From Capsicum annuum (taxonomy: Eukaryota > Streptophyta > Magnoliopsida > Solanales > Solanaceae): a DNA stretch of 64,000 nucleotides. The notes beneath the pieces are model-generated. The model was not told the DNA's origin. It worked only from the letters and a program-made list of their open reading frames with translations, and ran no database searches. Where the stretch lies: assembly GCF_002878395.1 (NCBI RefSeq), contig NC_061115.1, positions 92,785,789 through 92,849,788 on the forward strand, read 5' to 3'. Of this stretch, positions 44,166 through 55,421 are shown piece by piece (the first letter of the stretch is position 1; every line of letters starts with the position of its first letter). A program made the position numbers and the translations under genes.

Positions 44166-46679
44166 GGAACATTCATCCTCGAATATGACTAATTAAATTG
44201 AGAATGCTAATAGACTGGATATACACACTGGACATGCACAATTGATGCATGATTTCATGATTGAATTTACTGATATACTGAATTATCGTACTAAACATGT
44301 ATATCTGATGCATGAGTAAATAGCTGAACATGATTCATGAATGCATGACCAGGATTACTGATAAGCTGGGCTTATATACTAGACAGGCATTTCTGATGCA
44401 TGAGTACAAGACTGAACTAATTCATGAATGCATGCTTGAATATTAAACGGTAATAGATACCAAGTTTATACTGTAACTAAACATGGATTAAGCCAATCTA
44501 AGGAAGATTGTTACCTTATGCTGAGAATACTGATGAACCTGAGATCATTTACTAAACATATATGAACGGGAACATGAGAATATAACTAAGACTAAAATGG
44601 TATACATGAACTAAATTTTATGAACTGAACTGAGCCCTTGAATACATAGCTTATACCTAAGATTGGAATTTAAGGGCCCGCCTATGAGTATCCACTACTC
44701 CAAATTGGATTCGTTACGTCAAGGAAAGATGGAAGGTTTAGGTCAAGAATGCTTGGGGGAATTATAGTGCATCCCCTCCTTGGCACATTATTTCCCTTAA
44801 AGAATGCTAACTTTGCTGAAATACAGATGGAAAACTGAGACGATGCGCAGAGCACCTATTAACTAAATCGTGACTACACATGGGGGATCTGAAACTAAGG
44901 TATAACACCCGGACTGAGTTGAACTCAAAACCACATGGTTGCTCGATCTTGGAATAGTCACATTCACGAGACTTTGGATAGTGTGACTAGATGGAGGATG
45001 GGAAACCCAACCATACAAACATTGTCCGCCTAACTGCTAAACTAAATTTGTAGTTTTGCAGACTAACTTATGCTGAAAACTTATATTTGACTGGAGCCTT
45101 TATTTTATACTCTTTCTATAGAGTTTTAGTGGCTTTAGGTAGCAAGGTGCCTTTGCATAGATGAATAATACAGCTGAATAAGAAATCACATCCAGGCTAA
45201 AATTCTAAAATATTAGTTGAGGCCTATGAAACATCATCTAAGATGAAGTGACTAAGCCTTATGCAATGCAACTAAAAATTTTCAATCTTAGACATATCCC
45301 TTGAATACTTTCTCAACTATACTCTCCATAACAACACATCACCTGAGACTACTTAAAATATTCACATGGATGCTGAGCACTAGTGCCTAAACATTTTAAT
45401 TTATCTATTTATTTGAATGACTGATCGCTGAATACTGGTCATGTAACACTGAACTGTACTTTGTTTGAATAACCAGACTAAAACTGTAGAGTATTTTGCA
45501 TGTGAGGAAGGAACTGATGGAGTAATATGAGATAACAGAGCATGAATTTGTAAATACTATATTATCTAAGAACGCAAGACCAAGTGTATAATATAATACT
45601 AAAATATTCTATAAACTGAGGAACTGAAATACTAATAACTTAATAACTAATAACTATACACTATGGTCAAGAAAACCTAAAACTCAATGGAGTTTTTGAT
45701 CTGATTAGTGAACTAGGACTGGGAATGTAACTAAGATGGTAACTGAGACTATACTTGAACTGAATACTAGATTCTGATAACTCTACCTACTAAGGTCTGA
45801 TATGGACTAAATTCTCCCACTATGCTCAAGCGTACTCAAATCTCCTAAATATATTTAGCCACTTGAACATCAACATAACATTTAAGCGTATCTTCACAAC
45901 TACAGACTCATGTAATACTAGCATACAATATTCTTTTCTTAACATGAAACATTTACTCTCTCCCTTTTAAAAAATTTGCTCATTGCTATATCCCTTCATA
46001 AAGAGATTTCACTGAATGGTTAAAACATGAGGACTTGAAGTATGAATGAATACTATACCAAACTCCACACTTACTGAGGCCTGAGGAATAGAATATTAAC
46101 ATCATGGATTTTTCAGGAGATCTAATCTGAGGATATACATGACATAAATTTGAATCTAGCTTATCATTTAAAGCATAGCATGATTCATGGGAACATAAAA
46201 TGCTATAAAACATGAGTAGACATCATGATAACTGAAGTACAAAACTGTGCACTGATGTAAAGATAGGATGGGCATCATCCCTCCCACTACTTGTCTATAC
46301 ATACTACATTACTACTAGAATCTGAAGGGCTAACTCATTGAGATCTCATAATCAAGCAATTCTTGTATACCCATTGGGCTATGATAGATGGACCCACTGA
46401 GGTGGATACAGAGAAAGATTCTGTTTAGGTTTTCGATCTGACTTTGAAATTACTTTCTATTTAAGAAGTTACAAAGGACATAGAAGCTCCTAAATCTAAT
46501 AAGACAAGATATGTAAATGAGAGATCTGTAACATACCAGTGATAGCATTAGGAGAACCTTCCTGATCTTTTCTGGACTAATGTGTATAAAGCCTATTTAG
46601 GTGTTTCCCACTGGTTGCACTAGAAGTGGCACCCTGCCAATTCGGGTGATCTAATTAAACTGAAAGAAGGTTGGACTGA
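44166..46679 (-). other. Element F internal noncoding region
   Basis: About 2.5 kb between gag and the PPT. I found no protease, RT, RNase H or integrase motif on either strand. It includes an imperfect 88-bp repeat (44230-44450) and many ACTGA/GAACTG pentamers. Short ORFs (for example 45986-46213, minus) match nothing known to me. Either pol was never present in this element class or the remnant is unrecognisable. Confidence 0.6.
44230..44450. repeat. Imperfect 88-bp tandem repeat in element F
   Basis: CTGATGCATGAGTA recurs at 44305 and 44393 (88 apart) within longer similar units; a weaker third copy starts near 44242. It lies close to the PPT end of F. Confidence 0.6.
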
Positions 46680-47735
46680 CCCTGCTAGCATAAATCTTTT
46701 GCCATCTTAGCCATTAATCTATACTCCCACATCCTGTGGCCTAGGTTTCCATATACAAAACATACATTATTGCCATCTCTACATTCCCCTAGGTAATGGC
46801 TACCATATTTTTTGCAAAGTGTATCGGTACGATCAGTGCTCACACTACCATAGGTTTTAGAGCCTTGTGCCCCATCATGACTGTCGTTCCTAAACTTTTG
46901 TACTGGTGTACTAGATGAGGATGAAGTTGGTACTAAAGATTTTTAATGAAATAGGGAACGGTTACCCCCCTCTGACTTAGGCTAATTTAAATTGAAACTA
47001 CCTATTCTAGCTCTCTTATTCTCCCTATCATTATTCTTAAGCTTCTGCTTCTCAATTTGTTGAGCATGGACCATAAGCCTAGATATGTCCATATCATTAA
47101 TTGGCATAATTGTTCTGCACTTCTTAACCATACAATCTAACACCCCAGACATGAACTTACTCATTCTGGAGCATACCTAGCTAATTGAATAAACTTAAGG
47201 GAATACTCTTTCACATTCATATTACCTTGCCTGAGATTGATGAAATTTAACACCTTGCCTTTTCTCAGCTCTAAAGGAAAAAATCTATCTAGAAAGGTGG
47301 TAGAAAACTCTTCCCACTCTATTGCCTCTCATCTATACCCCTATCTACCTTCCACTTCTTAAACCATATATGAACTATATCTTGTAGATGATAGGCAGCT
47401 AACTCAGCACTCTCACTAGAAGTTACTCCCATGATCACTGTGACTTTCTGAACCAGATCGAGAATCTCCTGTAGATCTTCTTCTAACTTAGATTCTAAGA
47501 ATAGGGTAGGATTCATTTGAGGGAAGTCCTGAATCCTAGCTGCAGCAGTATTTACCACTGGGTTGGCCTAAATAGCAGCTGATTGTTTATTTTGAGCTTC
47601 TACTAAATTGGCTAGAGTAGTTAATGCAACTCTAAATTCCACATGAGAAGCATGCTAGTCCAAGGGATCTTCATGAACAGGCTGAGGTGTTGACTAGTTT
47701 TCTTTTCTTTTTTCATTTTTCTTTTTGAAAGGCAT
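46680..47735 (-). pseudogene. gag: Element F gag
   Basis: Starts at 47735 (minus) with MPFKKKNEKRK, three bases after an acceptor-like CTTCCATTTACAG. The gag domain has FPQMNPTLFLESKLEEDLQE, LAAYHLQDIVHIWFKKW, then MSKFMSGVLDCMVKKCRTIM. A double zinc-knuckle region follows: CKKYGSHYLGEC and CFVYGNLGHRMWEY (about 46735-46840), decayed at several metal-binding residues. One frameshift lies between 47319 and 47164, plus a few stops, mostly TAG. Same Gag type as element E's. It has no protease or RT downstream. Confidence 0.75.
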
Positions 47736-47902
47736 GTTCTGTAAATGGAAGGAAGAAGTAGAATAGTCTAAGAGTTTAACTTAAGATCATGCTCACTTGC
47801 ACGACATTAACACTGAAAGAAGGGAAACATTTCCTCAAACATCTCATAGCCTCCCATCCATAAGTATGTTGCGCTACACATCCATGCACAAGACTCTATT
47901 AG
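47736..47902 (-). other. Element F leader next to gag
   Basis: Read on the minus strand, it ends in a long pyrimidine tract and ACAG just before the gag ATG, a strong 3' splice-site candidate. The rest of the leader is displaced by solo LTR G and resumes at 50273-50310. ATTAG at 47898-47902 is the left target copy of G. Confidence 0.5.
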
Positions 47903-50272
47903 TGTAACACCTCATACTTTTACCTAGCTTAAACTTATCCCAAAAATGTCAAAGACTTGGTTTAAAGATGAATACATTTTATACATGTGAAATTTTCAAG
48001 ATTGTAACTTTTCATTAAGTAGGAAATTAAATTAGTTTTCCAATGATATAAATTCACCCAAATCGGACACTCGAGCGAAGAGTTAGAGCCATTTTAGTAA
48101 AAGAGTGTACCACCTGATACTCTAGCGTATCGCAGAGGCAGTTCAAATGGTATTTGTCATTTTCCAGTGATACAATGCGATACTACCGTGTCGCGTCACT
48201 AGCCTTTTTCCCAATTATCAATTTCCAGTGAGTTGCTGCGATACCAGCGTGTCACACCATAACTTAGATTCACATTTGTCAGTTTCTAGTACACCAATGT
48301 GATTCCACCGCATTGCATTGAACATCCAAGTCACATCCAAGGGGTAACACAATTCTACTACATTGCATTAATGGTCTAATTCCTAATTGTCCAATTTCTA
48401 GTGAAACGGCACGATAGCACCGCATCACGTCAAGGGCCTAGATCGGGATTTTTCAGTTAATTTTCAATTTTAAATTCTAAGTTTTAAAATTATTCTAGGG
48501 GTATTTGAGTCTTTTAATCTTGCCCTAGTCAGCCTTTAACATGAAATTCAACCCTAATAAACCTAGTTATACCATTATTTATTCAGTGTTTTGCTAAATT
48601 AAATCATTCTCTCTCATAAGGCAAATACCCTAGTTCAGAATAAAGGACAATTCTCAAGAATCTCACCAACAACCATCAAGAACTTTTCTTCTCAGGTATG
48701 TTAGTGGTGAATATGTGATTATCTTGATAAACCCTTGAATTTACAAACTGATTAATGTGTCGATTATGTTAGTTAGTTTTAAATCCATGAGTATTATATG
48801 ATTCATGAAATTAGATTAGTATTTTATGTGGAATTATATGAATTGCATACTAAACCTTTGAAATTTTAAGTTGGGCAATGTAGTTGCCATGTTTATATGT
48901 TATCCATGATTATGTTTATGAAGTTGTTCCCTACAAGTGTTTGATAAAATATATCTATAGATGATATATAAACATGTATACATTGTTATGCTTTCCAAGA
49001 TCATGTGATGCTCAACTCTTTATGCTATCGAGTCCTGGGGGTATTTAATACCAGAAAATTTAGCTATTTAATTAGAGCGAGTGTTAGTTATAAAATAGTG
49101 TCAGTATTAACACGATCAATAGTACTCTCAGTTAGATACAGACCTCAGTAGAACTCTACCAGTTACAGAACATAGGAAAACTCAATAAACTCTATATCAA
49201 TCGAGCCAGTTCAGTATAATTAGTTCATTGTCTTCCAGTTGGGAGTTGGATTCAGCACTATGCAAATCCAGGGATAGGGGCATTCCTATTAGTGTAGGGT
49301 TTGACCCTTAGTTGAAATCCCTGAGTTACAGAAATAGGTAGTCAGCATAGGTTGAGATGACCTCCTGCTAAATAAGGGTTGACACATCTCTCATGAGTTT
49401 TCCTGTCAGTGAGGGTTGATAAAATGTCCTACAGCTAGTTAGGGTTAACTCATAGCAAGTGTTAGTAGCCATGGCACAATATTAGCACTCTTCCAACTAG
49501 GTTTATAGGTTGGATCCCAATCAACTCAGAGAGGGGCATATGGGTTAGATGATTGCCATCCATAGTTTTAGTTTTAGTCTTTGGTTTAGAACTCAGTTAA
49601 GCTCTACAGAATTAGGAATATCAGACACAATCAATCAGTATCAGTAATTCAATCATCAGTAATTTTAGATATCAATTATACAGTATTCAAAACTCAGAAC
49701 TTAGCTATAGAAAAGCTCAGTTATAGTATTCGCGTACTCAATATCATTTAGTCAGTTATTGTTCATGCATATAAACCCTTGAAGTCAGCCTTATCTCATC
49801 TAACATACCAGTATATTTGTACGTGCTGATGCATACTTTCATGTTCTATGAAATTTCATATCATAGGTTTGGATGCTCAGGTTCTTGACCGGGCTTAGCT
49901 AGACTCAGTTAGTAGTAGTAGATTTAGCAGTTAGTCCTTATCTATAGAGGATATGCTTTTATTTCAGTACTTCAGCTTAGCAGTATTTTAGTAGATGGAG
50001 TTAGTTGTGGGATTGTCCTATCAACTCCACTATAGAATATATTTAGTTAGAGGCTTTTCAGACTAGATTTTTTGACAGTATTTTAGATTCAAATGTTATA
50101 TTTTATTATTATTTAATATATTTTAAACTTTATAGCATTTTAGCCTATTTTTTGCATTAATTTTTGTATTATTATTCAGTGCTCACAGCAGATATCATTC
50201 ATGGGTTAGCTTGTGGTCCTTCGGGGTCATAAGCACTGTGTGACGACTAGTTTGTAATCTCGGGTTGTTACA
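47903..50272 (+). repeat. Solo LTR G inside element F
   Basis: TGTAACACCTCATAC at the start and GGGTTGTTACA at the end, 2,370 bp, with flanking ATTAG (47898-47902) and AATAG (50273-50277) as a target duplication with one change. It belongs to the same or a close LTR family as F: 49022-49051 is identical over 30 bases to the reverse complement of 51761-51790. It is inserted in the opposite orientation to F. It carries its own tandem dyad block (48161-48440) and a donor-like CAG/GTATGT at 48693-48701. The internal part was lost by LTR recombination. Confidence 0.85.
48161..48440. repeat. 61-bp tandem repeat in LTR G, dyad-rich
   Basis: TTTCCAGTGA-type landmarks recur at 48161, 48222 and 48283 (61 apart) and again near 48395. 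The units carry GCGATAC..CACCG..GTGTCGC-type words in both orientations. Same relative place in the LTR as the dyad block of element B. Confidence 0.7.
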
Positions 50273-50310
50273 AATAGATGCAAATTTCAAACTTCCTAGG
50301 ACTCTATTGA
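50273..50310 (-). other. Element F leader, PBS-proximal part
   Basis: Remaining 38 bases of F's leader between G's right target copy and the PBS. No coding content. Confidence 0.5.
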
Positions 50311-50330
50311 ACCTTAAGCTTTGATACCAA
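50311..50330 (-). other. Element F primer binding site
   Basis: Minus strand TTGGTATCAAAGCTTAAGGT, close to the initiator methionine tRNA site TGGTATCAGAGC. It lies 3 bases from the 5' LTR end and sets F's orientation. Confidence 0.8.
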
Positions 50331-50333
50331 GTT

Positions 50334-52852
50334 TGTAATGCCCCAAGTCTATACCCCAGATGCTACACGGTGCTCATAATCACGAGGGACCACAAGCTAA
50401 CCCATGAGTTGTAGCTACTGTAATAACTGCATAATAATAATATAATTATGTATAAATTTGGTGGAAACTTTCCATAAGGTTCAAACATAAAAGTAAGTAC
50501 TAAATACTAAAAACTGAATACTGATACATCTGTCTAAAATGCTCTAGTATGAAAAGCCTATACTGCCTGAACAAGGAGTTAATGGGATAAGTCCCCACCT
50601 AATTCCAACTACTAAAAACTGTACTGATAAATTGAATGATTAAATAAAGTAATAATTTCCTTAAACTGTGAGAAATCACCACTAACTCTGACTGCTGAAG
50701 ATATGAACTGCTTAGGGTGCTCGAGAACTCATGCTTCTGAACCTATGATATAATACATTATAGTGAAAAATAAAGGTATACATTAGTACTTTTGATATAA
50801 TGGTATGCTAAGCGAGGTAGGATGAGATTCATTGGTTCATATGCATGAACAATACTGACTAAAAGACATGAATATAATTGAATGAGAGTACATACATGAG
50901 TAAATAAACAATAACTGAGATTATGATAACACTGGATACTGAGTTCTGAATACTGATTAACTGATATCTGAGTTTATTGATATGTATTACTCAAAACTAA
51001 ATAAATATATCTGAAAATTTTAATTCTGTAGAACTATTTTGAGTTCCATACTGAGATGAGTGACTTTGTCTGATAGTCCTGAATCTATAAAACTGAGATG
51101 AGTTCTATACTAAGAATAAATCTACAACTGAGATCATGGAAGGTAATCATCTAACTGATATGCCCCTTTTTGAATAGATTAGTGTCCAATCTATAACCCC
51201 AGTTAGAAGGGTGTCAATACCCTAACACAGGTAAAGAAAATTGTCTGTGGGGTCTATCCTAGTCTAGCGGGTCACCCCTGAGATCTATCCTAACTAGCGG
51301 GTGATCCTAAAGTATGTCAGTCCTATCTAATAGGTGACATCTCATATTCTACGATGGCTACGTAGTGCAAGAACATAGGAATTACTTCTAGGGACCCAGT
51401 CCTAGGTAATGTGTGAGCCCCCATCCCTTGGTTCGCTCGGTGCTGAATCCTACTCTCAACTAAATAGACACTAAACTAATTCCTACTTCATACTAGGCTA
51501 GACTAAACTATTACTTATTATACTGCCTAACTGAACTGAACTGAGTTCATTGAATTTTGTTGACTGATGAAATACTACTGAATTCTATTAACTTATTAAT
51601 TTATTAAGGTATGAACTGAATACTGAACTGGATTGGACTGATACTGAGTCTACTGAGTTTTTCCTGAGTTTTGTAACTAACTGAGAGTACTACAGATTGT
51701 GACATGAATGATACTATCCTGAGACTGACCATGGCTCTAGGTAATCAGCTAAATTATCAAGTATTAAATACCCCCAGGACTCGATAGCATAAATTATAAA
51801 ACATGGCTCAATCTTGAAATATGATAAATAACAACTTGATAATCATTCATTCATTGGAACATTCTAGAAAACATTTGCATGATATGAACTTAATACATGA
51901 TAACATGATATAATTTCATTATTTAATTCTTATGAACAACTCATCAAACACTTGAAAGGCATTGTATATGTACATTGTACTAATCAACATATGATAATTA
52001 AAATTTCAAGACTTTAACATGAATTCACATAATACTACATATATAATAGTTGATTTTACATTAATCTTTCACTGTATCATGGAATAAAAATCTAATTAAG
52101 ATTATAATTATGAATACACTTGAATCCAAATCATTGAAAGCATGAAATCAAGATAATTGAAGTTTAAAAGAGTTTCTTGGACTCCAAGGGTGGAAAGAAC
52201 CCTCCGATGAACACTTGACATGCCTTGATTGGTAAATTCTTAAAGATTAATGGTGGAACCTTGAGCCTTGAAATAGAAATTCAATCACCTAGGTTTTTTG
52301 CTCTTGAGAAATTTGTGAAATAATGAGTGTATGTTACAAATAAAAGGCTAAATTTTGTATTTTGGGGGCTGAAGGACATGGTAAAAGACCAAATACCCCT
52401 AAGGATGTGGATTTTTAATGACTGAAAACCAAACTGTTGACGCGTAGATTGACGTGCCTGTCATTGGCATTGACGTGATGGACAACTTACTGCATCGATT
52501 CCACATTGTTTAACTAGAAATTTCCACTGAAGCTAAGGAAAAATATTGATCGAAGTGATGGCCCACATGCTGCATTGAGATCACATTAATGCACTATTTT
52601 AGATTCCCAACTTGGTTCAAACGCGGTACAAAAAATATAAAACTCATCCAGGAACACCTACTAATATTTCTGATGATGAATCAATCTAAAGATCGATAGT
52701 TCAAGGTTATAAGAGTTGTGAAATAGATTTTATAACTTACAAAGGCCAAAATAATACTAACTCTAAATACTTATCTAGAATTCTCCAAGTCTGGGACCCC
52801 TTAACAAGCTTAAAAGATTAATTTAAGCATAGGATTTTTGCGGGGTCTTACA
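50334..52852 (-). repeat. Element F 5' LTR
   Basis: Starts (minus) TGTAAGACCCCGC at 52852 and ends GGGGCATTACA at 50334. It is about 72 bp longer than the 3' LTR. The extra length fits a partial duplication within the dyad region at about 52440-52610, where GACGTGATGGACAAC..CTGCATCG is followed by GAAGTGATGGCCCAC..CTGCATTG. Confidence 0.9.
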
Positions 52853-52857
52853 ATGTA

Positions 52858-53220
52858 TTTGATGAACAAGGTATTCAAGCATTACTTAGATTTGTTTGTC
52901 ATTGTCTTTATAGATGACATACCGGTGTATTTCCAGAGTAAGGAACAGCATGCATAATATTTAAGAATAGTGCTGAAGACCTTCACGGATCATCAATTCT
53001 ATGTGAGGTTTGGGAAATATGAGTTTTGGTTGGAATATATTACCTTCTTAGGGCATGTCATTTTAGGGGATAGTAGTTATGTAGATCCTTAGAAAATGAA
53101 TGCAATGAAGTATTGGCCTAGACCCATAACTCCAGCTAATATCCAAAGCCTTTTCAGCTTGGTTGTGTATTATAAAAGATTTGTAAAAGGATTATTATCT
53201 ATATAAGCACCATTGACTAA
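52858..53220 (+). pseudogene. Element E reverse transcriptase, part 2 (after insertion F)
   Basis: Resumes as YLMNKVFKHYLDLFVIVFID, with the catalytic YxDD-type motif FIDD at about 52907-52918, then PVYFQSKEQHA, a decayed FGKYEFWLEYITFLGHVI segment and a KDFSRYYRRFVKGF-like region in broken frames. Together with 41196-41704 it makes an almost full-length RT. Confidence 0.85.
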
Positions 53221-53720
53221 TTTAACCTTAAATAAATTGATGTTTATTTGGTTATATAAGCTTGATAAAATTTTCTTAGAGTTGAAAAATTGATAGGCTT
53301 TGGCACTATTATTAGATTTACCAAAGGGGTTAGTTGGATTCATAGTGTATTGTGATGATTCCAGAGTTGGGATAGGTTGTGTGTTAATACAGAATGGGAG
53401 AGTAATAACTTATTCCTCTATGAAACTTAAGTATCACAAAAAGAATTACCCAACAAATAATTTGGAGTTAGCTATTGTGGTTTTTTCTTTGAAAATTTAG
53501 AGGCATTATCTTTATGGTGTACTTGTTGATGTTTTCACTAACCATAAGAGCCTTCAATACGTATTTTTAATATGAAGCTGAATCTTTATCAGAGAAGGTT
53601 GTTAGAGTTGTTGAAAGATTATAGAATGAATGTGCTTTATCATCCGAGTAAGCAAACATAGTGGCAGATTCCCTATGTACGCTGTGTATGGATAGTGTGT
53701 CTCATGTGAAGAAGAAAATG
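53221..53720 (+). pseudogene. Element E RNase H remnant
   Basis: The open segment 53300-53500 gives GFIVYCDDSRVGIGCVLIQN, containing the first catalytic aspartate, and KKNYPTNNLELAIVVFSLKI. RHYLYGVLVDVFTNHKSLQY follows after one TAG. The end, with RRWLELLKDY..LYHPSKxN-like sequence, is frame-shifted. Confidence 0.8.
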
Positions 53721-55200
53721 GGAGTTGGCTAAAGAAGTGCATAGATTGGCTTATTTGGTAGTATGTTTGCTTGATAGTGATTATGAGGGAGTAGTAGTTC
53801 AGAACGGTTTGGAATTATATTTGGCAGTGGAAGTGAAGGAGAAATAGAAAAATAATCCCATACTTAGCCAAATATTCGTGGCAGTTCAGCAGCAGAAGGT
53901 TGAGGTTTTCTCCCAAGGGGGAGATGGTGTACTTCACTATCAAGGTAAACTTTGTGTTCTACATATAGACGGGTTGACAGAAAGGATACTATCTAAGGCT
54001 CATGGTTCGAGTTATTCTATTCATCTAGTGCCACTAAGATGTACTTCGACTTATTAGAGATTTATTGGTAGAATGGTAATAAGAGGGACATAGCCGAGTT
54101 TGTAGCCAAGTATTTCAACCGTCAGCAAGTTATGGTTGAACACAAAAGACCAAGTGATGCATTGCAAGATATTAGTATCCCTACTTAGATATAGAAAGTA
54201 TTCAATATGGATTTAATCATATGTTTGTCTCATATTTGATGACATCATGATTCATTTTGGGTTATAGTAGACCAAATTACTAAGTCAACCTATTTCCTAT
54301 ATATTCAGACTTCCGACATCATGGGATACCCTTATTTATTATATTGGATAGAGGCATGCAGTCTACATCACAGTTTTGGCAGTATTTTTAGAAGGGCCTT
54401 ATTACAATGGTTAAGCTTAGCATGATATTTCATTGATAAATCGATGGTGAGGCTGAGCGTACAATTAATACATTAGAAGACATGTTGATATCATATGTTT
54501 TAGACTTTAAAGGAAGTTGGTATGGCCACCTACCCTTGATTAAGTTTGTTGAAATAATAGATATCACACTAGCATTCAGATAGCTCTATTTGAAGGATTG
54601 TATGGGCATAGGTGTAGGTTACCCATAAGTTGATTTAAGGTTGGTGAAGTGACTATGATTGGGAGAGATTATGTTCTTGATGCTGCAAAAAAGGTTTAGT
54701 TGATTCATGAGAGATTGAAAATAGTTTAGGTCCATCAGAAATCATATGCGAGTGTAAGAAGGAGAGAGCACAAGTTTGAAGTTGGTGATTGGGTATTCTT
54801 AAAGGTGTCTGATATGAAAGGGCTAATATGATTTGGAAAAAAAGGTAAGTTGAGTTCATGATTTGTTGCTCCCTATAAGATTGTGAAGCGTGTAGGAGAG
54901 GTTGCTTACAAATTGAATCTTTCATCAGAGTTAGCTGTATTTTCTCTTGTGTTCCATGTTTTAAATGCTTATAAGTGTATTGGAAATCCATCCTTAGTAG
55001 TTCCCTTAGTCAATATTAGCATCAAATATGACTTTTTAGAAGAGGAGATTCCTATTGAGATACTTGATAGACAGGTCTAAAGGCTAAGGAAGAAAGAAGC
55101 AGCGTAAGTAAAAATTCATTGGAGAAACCAGTTGGTTGAAGGGGATTCTTGGGAAGCTGAAGAAGATATGAATACAAAGTATCCTTATATTTTTTCATCT
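53721..55200 (+). pseudogene. Element E integrase with GPY/F and chromodomain-like end
   Basis: The zinc region starts VLHIDGLTERILSKAHGSSY (about 53950) with later CQQ-type residues in shifted frames. Core blocks include NMDLII (near 54205) and a decayed DDE region to 54560. The GPY/F module is well kept: KGLIxFGKKGKLSSxFVAPY, VGEVAYKLNLSSELAVFSLV then FHVLNAYK (about 54815-54975). The tail EEIPIEILDRQV and VKIHWRNQLVEGDSWEAEED (about 55035-55170) is the chromodomain-like region. Many stops, mostly TAG and TGA. Confidence 0.75.
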
Positions 55201-55421
55201 AGTTCATTCCTAACTAAGTTAGTGTTATTTCTAGTAAATTTATTTTCTCCTTAAGTGCATTAAAGTCCTCCTGAATCGTATGTCATGTTATGAGAGATTT
55301 AATACTTGCGATAGTGGTAAAACTTTATTGTACATTGAAGTATGAAGGCGTTGATTCTTGTTCAAATCCCAATAATAGATGAATCACATTAAAGGATAAA
55401 TGTTTTACAAGGGGGAGATAA
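55201..55421 (+). other. Element E 3' untranslated region and polypurine tract
   Basis: Short noncoding region ending AAGGGGGAGATAA (55409-55421), the polypurine tract, directly before the 3' LTR. Confidence 0.75.

Larger units (their letters stand above)
41705..52852 (-). mobile_element. Element F: minus-strand LTR element with gag but no recognisable pol
   Basis: Bounded by LTRs of 2,447 bp (41705-44151, the 3' LTR) and 2,519 bp (50334-52852, the 5' LTR), with a perfect 5-bp target duplication ATGTA. Read on the minus strand: LTR, PBS (50311-50330), leader interrupted by solo LTR G, gag with zinc knuckles (47735 down to about 46680), 2.5 kb without recognised coding, PPT (44152-44165), LTR. 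It has the layout of the 'terminal repeat with gag' (TR-GAG) non-autonomous class. It would need pol from a relative. Confidence 0.85.

Noticed and set aside
54653..54991. 112-codon minus-strand ORF
   Set aside because: Antisense shadow of the E integrase GPY/F region on the plus strand.
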